A stretch of 64,000 nt of DNA from Lineus longissimus (taxonomy: Eukaryota > Nemertea > Pilidiophora > Heteronemertea > Lineidae): positions 10,974,001 to 11,038,000 of the forward strand of contig NC_088316.1 in NCBI RefSeq assembly GCF_910592395.1, in the 5' to 3' direction. The stretch's first letter is position 1; each line of letters opens with the position of its first letter. This document shows positions 21,502-29,705 of this stretch, piece after piece. Both the position numbers and the translations under genes were made by a program. The notes under the pieces were generated by a model. That model searched no databases. It was not told the DNA's origin and saw nothing but the letters and a program-made list of their open reading frames with translations.

Positions 21502-21787
21502 GTTTCAAAATGAACCCGGACGGCACGTGCAACGTGTCCAAAATGAACTCCGCAAGTCCTTGAAGTCGATTAGCAAGAGATTATGTCGTAACCTGACATG
21601 AGTACGCTCCATTATACGCTTCAGTCGGAACAGGTTACGAAATTCGGCGCGCAACGACTTGTCGCGGCGGAATATCGCAGCGACGTTTTGTAGGCGATAA
21701 ATCGCGCCCGTGGGTACAAGCCTTACACCGGGCCTAGAATTTTTTTGTGATTACGACCATTGACATGGAGTTTTATCTTATTTTGTA

Positions 21788-21952
21788 CCGGTGTGACAGC
21801 GGATATAGTCCCCCTGGGGTCATAGTCCGGTAGCATTGTATTTGATCAATTAAGCAGCATGATCTATTGTACCGCTAACCCTAACCAAAACATTTAGCAA
21901 TGCGGGCTATTGTTACACGGACTATCAGCCCTAGGACTACTGTCCCTTGCAC
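21788..21952. repeat. Dispersed repeat, copy 1 (GTGTGACAGCGGATATAGTC)
   Basis: About 150 bp starting CCGGTGTGACAGCGGATATA and including AGCAGCATGATCTATTGTAC, CTAACCCTAACC and GGACTATCAGCCCTAG recurs at 63848-64000 with only a handful of differences. Non-coding, nature unknown. It may extend further right, but the second copy is cut by the window edge. Confidence 0.7.
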
Positions 21953-22701
21953 ACCGGGAGTCGACCTTATGGACTGTAAGAGCCGTGGTGATGGACTTTT
22001 GTTCCACTTTGATCGTGGGTCGCAGATCATTTGATAGGGGCAGTACCGGTATTGGTGTTGGTGGACATATGCCGAATCCCAGAAATAATAAATCCCAATC
22101 AATTTAATAGACTGTTCATGATAAACGACTGAATATGGTGTCATCTTTACACGTGATAACGTCACGCCAGGAGCTTGCATGAATTATGAAATATCCGATT
22201 TTCGCCGTGCCATTTTTATTGGTCACGCGCCTGTATTAAAAGATCCGGTTTAAGTTGAAGACAAACATAGTCCTTTGAAATATAGAATTGCCTTATGTGC
22301 ACACGATGTATGCGCGTGCGTGTGTGCGATTGTTCCTGCCAGTGGGTTTGAACCACTCACGCCAAAAAATATTGGTATGGTGAAAATCATTGAAAAAGGG
22401 TCACCTAGCGTTCAGACCCCCCCACACACACACTCAAAGTTATCATAAATAACACAAAACGATATGGTTTGACAGGGTTGGATGGATCTATTGATTTGTG
22501 AAAGTGTTCCTCGCTGTTTAAGTCTGAGAAACGTTATGAACATGAAGACGGTGCAAACTTTTAACTGAAAAATGACTTAGAATTTTAATACAGGTGCGTG
22601 ACCTATTGTATTTTTTGTTATGACATTAAATTTTGAAAACATTAGATGACCTTTATTTCTAACAGATTGATGTACTGGGAACGGTTTTAAAGCCAACAAA
22701 A
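21953..22701. promoter_or_regulatory. 5' leader region of the large composite element
   Basis: No ORF is recognised. A tract ending TTTATTTCTAACAG just before 22666 looks like a splice acceptor, so ORF 1 may be preceded by an intron. Terminal inverted repeats were looked for by eye against 33.6-35 kb and not found. Confidence 0.25.
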
Positions 22702-23778
22702 ATGGCTGGCGATGATAAAAAAAGAAGCAACGTCAACTCTGCGAGAAAGTTACTTAGGAGGAATCGACAAACTAGAAGTGGGGACCTTAGTAGGACAATA
22801 ACGAACGCATTTGTGAAAGTACTCTCTCCGAGACCTAGAACTATCAAATTAGATTCTTTAGTATGTCACGAAATTATGAGAGAATTAAAGTGGCCGAATA
22901 ACCGTATAAGGTACGTTCGTCTGATTTGGAGAGAAAATAGAGGTAATGTTAGAGAATACGTTGAGGATGCAAGGAGAGTTGACCACCTTAGTGTTCGTTG
23001 CCCTGATCAAGGCACTGAAAAGCCAGGTGAAGATATTCCAAGGACAGACGCAACCACAAGACGGATAGGGGTTGACCTTTTAGAACAGCCACTGAACGAG
23101 CCAAAGGAAGAATTATTTTCAGACAATCCGAGCGTTCTTTCAGTTGGAAGAAAGACCGAAGGTAATGATGCAAATGAGGGCGATAGCGACAGAGACTTTA
23201 AAAGTGTTGAGATAAGGAGTCCGGAATTAGCAGCAAAGGAGAAGGAAGACGAACGAAAGCGAATGGAAAGGTATGCCAAAATAATTAGGTATGACTTGGC
23301 GTTCTGGTTTAAGGGTTTAGATGACAAAGGAGCTTGGGCAGATGAAACAGTGCTACTGAACGTTAAATTCATTGACAGAGACTTTTCGTCAGATAGTAAA
23401 GAGGACACAGATGATACGGATACGACTGAAGGAGAAGGAGTCTCCAGTGGGCCATTGGTAGGGAGATTGTCAGGTAACATGACCGAACCTCCAGGTCTAA
23501 AAAGAGAATTAGGAACAAGGGGAAATGAAAAGAAGCAAAGAAAAGAGATCAGTATGTCAAAGGCTCAGGGCTCAACTGGCAAGCGACGGACAACACGCAC
23601 AATAACCAAAAAAAGGTATTCCAATAATTGGTTCGTCCCAGATTGGCGGAAAAAGAACATGGTAAAAAAAAGTAACAAAAGACAGAAAATGGTTTGCCTC
23701 ACAGGTCGCAGGCAAAAAGTGGCAGAGAGGATGGAACCAAAAGTCGAAAGCTGCATAAAGGCGATGACGATAAGATGA
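22702..23778 (+). CDS. Unknown basic protein, ORF 1 of the composite element
   Basis: It encodes 358 aa starting MAGDDKKRSNVNSARKLLRR. The N-terminal ~110 residues are strongly basic and helical (HEIMRELKWPNNRIRYVRLI); the middle is acidic (DSKEDTDDTDTTEGEG); the C-terminus is again basic (KRRTTRTITKKRY). No family is recognised; DNA binding is plausible from composition only. The ORF overlaps the next ORF by about 100 nt in another frame (-1), so it may be the N-terminal part of one longer protein joined by splicing or frameshift. The ATG at 22702 follows a possible splice acceptor at 22665. Confidence 0.5.
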   Translation: MAGDDKKRSNVNSARKLLRRNRQTRSGDLSRTITNAFVKVLSPRPRTIKLDSLVCHEIMRELKWPNNRIRYVRLIWRENRGNVREYVEDARRVDHLSVRCPDQGTEKPGEDIPRTDATTRRIGVDLLEQPLNEPKEELFSDNPSVLSVGRKTEGNDANEGDSDRDFKSVEIRSPELAAKEKEDERKRMERYAKIIRYDLAFWFKGLDDKGAWADETVLLNVKFIDRDFSSDSKEDTDDTDTTEGEGVSSGPLVGRLSGNMTEPPGLKRELGTRGNEKKQRKEISMSKAQGSTGKRRTTRTITKKRYSNNWFVPDWRKKNMVKKSNKRQKMVCLTGRRQKVAERMEPKVESCIKAMTIR

Positions 23779-24764
23779 GCCAGGGAGGGAATGAGCAAAG
23801 TGTTTTTGGCCTCACACGAGAATATAAGGACGATGATGATGATGAAGATTCCAAACGCCGAAAGCGCCATGATGGCAATGACTGCAGCGCGAGCCAGGGA
23901 GGGAATGAGAAAGGTGTTTCTGGCATCAGAGGAGAATTTAAGGACGATGATTATGATGATGATGATGATGGTGATGAAGATTCCAAACGCCGAAAGTGCC
24001 ATGATGGCGATGACTACAGCGCAGGCCAGGGAGGGAATGAGAAAGGTGTTTCTGGCATCAGAGGAGAATTTAAGGACGATGATTATGATGATGATGATGA
24101 TGATGATGAAGATTCCAAACGCCGAAAGTGCCATGATGGCGATGACTACAGCGCAGGCCAGGGAGGGAATGAGAACTTAGGTGTTTCTGGCATCAGTGGA
24201 GAATTTAAGGACGATGATTATGATGATGATGATGTAGATTCCAAACGCCGAAAGCGCCATGATGGCGATGACTGCAGCGCGAGCCAGGGAGGGAATGAGA
24301 AAGGTGTTTCTGGCATCAGAGGAGAATTTAAGGACGATGATTATGATGATGATGATGATGATGATGAAGATTCCAAACACCGAAAGCGCCATGATGGCGA
24401 TGACTGCAGCGCAGGCCAGGGAGGGAATGAGAAAGGTGTTTCTGGCATCAGAGGAGAATTTAAGGACGATGATTATGATGATGATGATGTAGATTCCAAA
24501 CGCCGAAAGCGCCATGATGGCGATGAATACAGCGCGAGCCAGGGTGGGAATGAGAAAAGTGTTTCTGGCATTAAACGAAAATATCAGGATGACGATGATT
24601 ATGATGATGAAGATGAAGGTAAAGATTCCAAACGCAGAAAACTGCATGTTGGGTACAATGAAGATGGTATTTGCGATGGCGACGGCGAAAACGACGGAGA
24701 TGCCGATAATAACGGTAGGGATGATGATGTGTTATTCAAAATCGAAAGATGCCCCTTGATTTAG
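23694..24764 (+). CDS. Coding minisatellite: alternating basic and acidic repeats
   Basis: Seven repeats of 41-44 aa each consist of a basic patch (SKRRKRHDGDD), a linker (SQGGNEKGVSGIRGEF) and an acidic run (KDDDYDDDDDDDED). Unit starts are spaced 132, 132, 126, 132, 123 and 132 bp, all multiples of three, so the frame has been kept while the array changed. The basic patches look like nuclear-localisation signals. No ATG lies near the start of the open frame (23676); the first is in DDKMSQGG at about 23773, consistent with translation as a continuation of ORF 1. The ORF ends 16 nt inside the transposase ORF. Function unknown. Confidence 0.55.
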   Translation: MPHRSQAKSGREDGTKSRKLHKGDDDKMSQGGNEQSVFGLTREYKDDDDDEDSKRRKRHDGNDCSASQGGNEKGVSGIRGEFKDDDYDDDDDGDEDSKRRKCHDGDDYSAGQGGNEKGVSGIRGEFKDDDYDDDDDDDEDSKRRKCHDGDDYSAGQGGNENLGVSGISGEFKDDDYDDDDVDSKRRKRHDGDDCSASQGGNEKGVSGIRGEFKDDDYDDDDDDDEDSKHRKRHDGDDCSAGQGGNEKGVSGIRGEFKDDDYDDDDVDSKRRKRHDGDEYSASQGGNEKSVSGIKRKYQDDDDYDDEDEGKDSKRRKLHVGYNEDGICDGDGENDGDADNNGRDDDVLFKIERCPLI

Positions 24765-26854
24765 AAACCATCGAAGGTTGCGTTGGGCAACCGATGACGG
24801 GAAAAGGATTTTATGAACGTCAATTACCTAGCTCGGCGAATTTTCAATTGGCATGCGAGGACTGGAAGGTAATTCTACAGCAAGCATCATCAAATACCTC
24901 ATACTTCAGGAAAGGAATGTGGCATGAAAAGTTCATTGAGGGAATTAAGCACAGTAATCCTTTCTGCAGCTTGATAATCAAAGACCACGTTAGAGGGAAA
25001 CGTAACTTGCTGAAGATGCGCCTGTATTGCAAATACACAGGCTGTCCCGTGTTAGCCACCCTGAAGATGGACAAAAATCTGCTGGCAACTGTACACTATA
25101 CGGGACACGTATGTCATAGAATACAGGAGGAAAACGCTCGTCCGATTCGTGGGACAGAGCGAAAAGCACTCCATGATATGTTTTCACATGGTGAGAAGCC
25201 GATGAATGAATACGTAAAGCGAGTCGGAAAAAAGGACCGGGAGGCTTTCATTATAAATGGCAATTGTGATGGAATTGGCAAATCAGGACAGGTTTTAAGA
25301 CAGATAGCACATGAGGCTAACTTAAATCTGACCTTTGATAAAAATGAAATGCTCAGTATCCTAAAAATGAAGACCTCCATGGAGAAGGCAAGTGGGCAAT
25401 CCAAAGTGCCAGGTTTTATTCAGGTTGTGGCTGTTGATCCACAGTACGTGTTTTATTGGACCGAAGACGGCGTCAGACTGTGGCACGATCTGTGTAGAAA
25501 GGATGCCTCCGTGATGGATGCAACGGGGAAGGTGATTCGAAAAACTTTAAAAGGGAAGAAATTTCTGTTTTACGAAGTAAGCATCAGAAATCCTATAAAG
25601 GGTGAACAAGCCATTCCCCTATTTGCTATGATCAGCACAGTGCATTCCCTGCCTTTGGTTCGTTACTGGATTTCTGAGTTCCGTAGAAATGAAAAAATCC
25701 TGTACGGACACGGCAGAGTTACCATACCTTGCCAAATAAATATGGACAGGGCAATGGTGTTTATCCTGGCCTTTCTTGGTGAAATAAACAACGAATCTTT
25801 GAAAAATTTCCTTGACCGATGCTGGAGGGTTGTGAATGGACAGGCTCAAGATGATGACATGACAAATAAAACCGTGCCCCATGCTTGCTCAAGTCAGGTC
25901 ATGAAGGATGTTTCAAAAATATGCAAGAAGCATTACAGCGGAAACACAGAATACGGCCTTTACTGCTTCAGTACCCTACTGAATGCCGGAGATATAAGGG
26001 AAGCTGAAGCAGCTTTATTTGATTTGGCTGTCATCGCACATGGTAGGCATGTAACAAATGCTGTAAAAATTGCGAGTGAAAGAATGGCTCGTCGGATAAA
26101 CAGTTTGCCGAAATGCAGCTTGACTGATCAGGACTTACCAACTTATAAAGTAACAGGTAACGATGAGGACGAGAACGAGGTCACTGAAAGCGCAGTTGAG
26201 CCAAACAAAAAACTCACTGAAGAAGATTACCTGACTGTGGCCGTCGGCACAAAATTTGCCAGATGGGCGAAAGAAACAATCCAAGAAGGGGAAAAGGTGG
26301 CCCAGAGAGACCCCGTAACAACTGAACCGACGAATTGTCGATATTCGCCCCAGTTCATAGCAGAACTGGAGAGGCTCCTTCTGCCAACGTTCCCACTGTG
26401 GTCTGTTGTAATGATTGAGGACCTCTCGAGGCATGGAGAAACCGCTCCGTACCGGAGACACATGTTTACTGGTAGGGGTCATCACAGTATCATGGCTGCA
26501 AGCAAGACCACCAGTTTGCAGGGAGGCCGATTCAGCACATTGAAGAACATCCTCCTGCAGGGTACTCATAACAATAGGCTAGATGTTTTCTCTAGCAAAC
26601 TAGAGGAAAGCACAAAGGCCCTGCAGATGCTTGCGGTAAAAACCTGCATTAAAGGGAAAATAAAGAAAACAAAAGGGAAAGAAAGTACCGATGTGCAGGA
26701 GCAGTGGAGTAAAAGAGATAAAGAACCCGAACAGGTCCGGGACAAGAAAGTCGGAAAGTATCAGCAGGCACCTTTCAAGGAAATTCCTATAACCAAAACG
26801 CCCAAGGTATCCAAAAAAAACAGCAAAGAACAAGGGGATACCGGTATCTCTTGA
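24749..26854 (+). CDS. DDE transposase, MULE (NOF/Foldback)-like
   Basis: A 701-aa protein. A zinc-knuckle-like region (C94, C99, H120, C122, H123: YCKYTGC ... HYTGHVCH) is followed by the candidate catalytic core: VMDATGK (D257), CQINMDRAMVFILAF (D333) and VPHACSSQVMK (H378, C380), the usual order D ... D ... HxCxxHxxK of NOF/IS3EU-type transposases. The C-terminal part has LPTFPLWSVVM and KTTSLQGGRFSTLK. In relatives I recall, the latter is SNAxVExxFxxLK with the catalytic Glu; here that place is G592 (codon GGA at 26522). If the alignment is right, the enzyme is dead. The tail is basic. The frame runs out at 26854 next to an A8 run (26813-26820). Family placement is from motif memory only. 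Confidence 0.65.
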   Translation: MPLDLETIEGCVGQPMTGKGFYERQLPSSANFQLACEDWKVILQQASSNTSYFRKGMWHEKFIEGIKHSNPFCSLIIKDHVRGKRNLLKMRLYCKYTGCPVLATLKMDKNLLATVHYTGHVCHRIQEENARPIRGTERKALHDMFSHGEKPMNEYVKRVGKKDREAFIINGNCDGIGKSGQVLRQIAHEANLNLTFDKNEMLSILKMKTSMEKASGQSKVPGFIQVVAVDPQYVFYWTEDGVRLWHDLCRKDASVMDATGKVIRKTLKGKKFLFYEVSIRNPIKGEQAIPLFAMISTVHSLPLVRYWISEFRRNEKILYGHGRVTIPCQINMDRAMVFILAFLGEINNESLKNFLDRCWRVVNGQAQDDDMTNKTVPHACSSQVMKDVSKICKKHYSGNTEYGLYCFSTLLNAGDIREAEAALFDLAVIAHGRHVTNAVKIASERMARRINSLPKCSLTDQDLPTYKVTGNDEDENEVTESAVEPNKKLTEEDYLTVAVGTKFARWAKETIQEGEKVAQRDPVTTEPTNCRYSPQFIAELERLLLPTFPLWSVVMIEDLSRHGETAPYRRHMFTGRGHHSIMAASKTTSLQGGRFSTLKNILLQGTHNNRLDVFSSKLEESTKALQMLAVKTCIKGKIKKTKGKESTDVQEQWSKRDKEPEQVRDKKVGKYQQAPFKEIPITKTPKVSKKNSKEQGDTGIS

Positions 26855-28577
26855 GAATGTATCTCTTGAGAAAGAAAGAAAATCAAGCATTACCCGCCCG
26901 AAAGTAGACAATGCTCGCTTGCCTAAGTCTATCGTATTTGACCACGGAAATTACGCTCTATCCAGTACAGGAAGACGAGGAACTGGCACTGATGGCAAAG
27001 AAATACATACGAAAGGAGCAGTTAGTGATAGAACACCGTCAATCCCAGGTGGTGATATCGGTTTGAAGAAAATGTACAATACTAAAAACAACTGCTGGTT
27101 CATCGCTTCCATTCAAGCCATTATTCCAACAAGTGCTGTTGATGACATTCTTTCCAGGCCAACGGAGAGTGTTGAACCCAAGACGAGGATTATCCAGTCG
27201 TTCCTGAGAAAATACAGGGAGGGCAAGAGCGTACCCAGGCAACTGATCGAAAAAACCATACAAGAGGTGATCGCAGCCGCAAAAAATAAAGACATGGAAT
27301 TGGGACGCTAGAACGATGCCCATGAATTCTTCACAACGTTTATAGCTGAAATGATGGTGGAATTGGGTATCAACACCGGTGCAGTTAGAATGACAACGAT
27401 GTGCACAGAATGTGGAAAGACAGGAAACCCAAAAGTGGAATCAGTTACACAAATTCCAGTCCCTGTGACAGACCAGGGCACTGTAAGTCTCCAGAATATT
27501 TTCGACAATCATGCTATGGGCGTAGAATGCTTAACTGACACCGGATGCGAATGCAAGGCTGAACAATCCCTAGTCAGGGCGGCTGAAGTTCTTCGTCTCC
27601 CGACCATTCTTGTCTTTTTCGTGAACAGGAATCTTGGTGGTGCTAGTGACAAAGTATTTGGCGATGTCGATTTACCGGATGAACTCCAAATGAGGCAACG
27701 AAATAGAGATGGTAGTGAGTATGAATTGCAGAGTTATGAACTGAAATCTGCCATTGTTCATCAAGGTAAACACTGTACTGTTGGGCATTACAAAACTTTG
27801 CTCAAAGGCGAACATGGCGGCTGGATAACATGTGATGACAATGATCTCTACAAGAGCACGGAGGCAGATGTACAAGCTGCACATGCCGAATGCTATCTGA
27901 TTATTTATGAAACGTCCAAACCAGAAAAGCCCCCACTAAGCCGGTCTACCGATTTTGAAATCAGTACAGCTGAAATACAAAAGAAGCAGGCATTGGTGTC
28001 AATTCTGCAAGGCATCGAAAAAAAAGGGAAAAAGTCGATGGCAACAATTGATGGCGTAAATATAAGGTACATCGATGTTAAAGCCTTGCTGGGAACAAAC
28101 TGGGTGAATGACGCTGTCATAAATGCGTACATTAAACTTGTGTGCCGACGGGCAAAATACAACAGAGATATGCCCAAGGTGTATTCATATCAAACTCAGT
28201 GGTACGAGAGCATAACAGGACAGATAAAAAAAATATTCATGTGGACCAGATATGTAAATCTCAGCGATTACGACTTGATATTCTTCCCAACAAACACCTC
28301 TTGCCATTGGGTTCTGATTGTGATCGATTTGAAAAAGAAAACGGCCACAACATATGATTCTTTAGGGGAGTCTGATGGCAAACAAGACAAAAGGAGGAAA
28401 TTAGAGGATCAACAACTGGCAATAAAAGTGGTCAATGACGCAATGAAGAAAGAAATTGGGGTGGAGTACGATTTTAAACATACGTCACAAACGGCGGTAC
28501 AACAACAGAGGAACTTCAACGACTGTGGTGTGTTTCTCTGCCACTTCGCAAAATGCATAAGTGCAGCTAACCCGTAA
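26793..28577 (+). pseudogene. USP-type deubiquitinase fused to ULP1/SENP-type SUMO protease
   Basis: The frame is open from 26793 with no ATG until just before the USP Cys box (NTKNNCWFIASIQAI), implying translation as an extension of the transposase. USP features: Cys box, DAHEFF (family QxxDAHEF), zinc-ribbon CxxC pairs (MCTECG; GCECK) and the His box HCTVGHYKTLL ... WITCDDNDL ... CYLIIYE. A TAG at 27309-27311 sits just before NDAHEFF where the family has Gln, so it is probably a CAG-to-TAG nonsense change. ULP1 features (about 28040-28560): WVNDAVINAYIKLV, SCHWVLIVID (His), ATTYDSLG (Asp), NFNDCGVFLC (Cys). The C-terminal ~25 residues normal for ULP1 are missing because the minisatellite begins at AANP*. 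Presumed substrates: ubiquitin and SUMO conjugates in the nucleus. Confidence 0.75.
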
Positions 28578-29705
28578 ATCGTCATGTTTGCCAGCCTCAA
28601 ATCGTCATGTTTGCCAGCCTCAAAGTGAGATTGGGTGGGTGATAATTCCATCGCTAACCTGTAAATCGTCATGTTTGCCAGCCTCAAATCATCATGTTTG
28701 CCAACCTCAAAGTGAGATTGGGTGGGTGATAATTCCATCGCTAACCTGTAAATCGTCATGTTTGCCAGCCTCAAATCGTCATGTTTGCCAGCCTCGAAGT
28801 GAGATTGGGTGGGTGATAATTCCATCGCTAACCTGTAAATCGTCATGTTTGCCAGCCTCAAATCGTCATGTTTGCCAGCCTCAAAGTGAGATTGGGTGGG
28901 TGATAATGCCATCGCTAACCTGTAAATCGTCATGTTTGCCAGCCTCAAATCTTCATGTTTGCCAGCCTCGAAGTGAGATTGGGTGGGTGATAATTCCATC
29001 GCTAACCTGTAAATCGTCATGTTTGCCAGCCTCAAATCGTCATGTTTGCCAGCCTCAAAGTGAGATTGGGTGGGTGATAATGCCATCGCTAACCCGTAAA
29101 TCGTCATGTTTGCCAGCCTCAAATCGTCATGTTTGCCAGCCTCAAAGTGAGATTGGGTGGGTGATAATACCATCGCTAACCTGTAAATCGTCATGTTTGC
29201 CAGCCTCAAATCGTCATGTTTGCCAGCCTCAAAGTGAGATTGGGTGGATGATAATGCCATCGCTAACCTGTAAATCGTCATGTTTGCCAGCCTCAAATCG
29301 TCATGTTTGCCAGCCTCAAAGTGAGATTGGGTGGGTGATAATGCCATCGCTAACCTGTAAATCGTCATGTTTGCCAGCCTCAAATCGTCATGTTTGCCAG
29401 CCTCAAAGTGAGATTGGGTGGGTGATAATACCATCGCTAACCTGTAAATCGTCATCTTTACTAGCCTCAAATCGTCATGTTTGCCAGCCTCGAAGTGAGA
29501 TTGGGTGGGTGATAATACCATCGCTAACCTGTAAATCGTCATGTTTGCCAGCCTCAAAACGTCATGTTTGCCAGCCTCAAAGTGAGATTGGGTGGGTGAT
29601 AATTCCATCGCTAACCTGAAAATCGTAATGTTTGCCAGCCTCAAATCGTCATGTTTGCCAGCCTCGAAGTGAGATTGGGTGGGTGATAATACCATCGCTA
29701 ACCTG
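28562..29705 (+). repeat. 87-bp minisatellite, about 13 copies
   Basis: The unit contains CTAACCTGTAAATCGTCATG, TTTGCCAGCCTCAAA (twice, an internal ~30-bp duplication), GTGAGATTGGGTGGGTGATA and ATNCCATCG. Spacing is exactly 87 bp (28625, 28712 ...). Because 87 is a multiple of three and the unit lacks stops, long ORFs occur on both strands here; they are artefacts. The array starts at the last codons of the ULP1 ORF. Confidence 0.95.

Larger units (their letters stand above)
18722..21724. mobile_element. PIF/Harbinger DNA transposon, apparently full length
   Basis: The terminal inverted repeats start AAGGCTTGTACCCACGG at the left; the right end CCGTGGGTACAAGCCTT is complementary over about 26 bp, with weaker similarity further in (CGCGATTT; CGCAGCGATA). 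The element is 3.0 kb and carries the two genes expected of the superfamily: a DDE transposase (minus strand) and a MADF-BESS DNA-binding partner (plus strand). TTA occurs next to both ends, but a symmetric 3-bp target duplication cannot be fixed. Confidence 0.85.

Noticed and set aside
28409-29695. Very long ORFs on both strands (up to 428 codons) with 29-residue repeats
   Set aside because: They are translations of an 87-bp minisatellite whose unit is a multiple of three and lacks stops; both strands are equally open.
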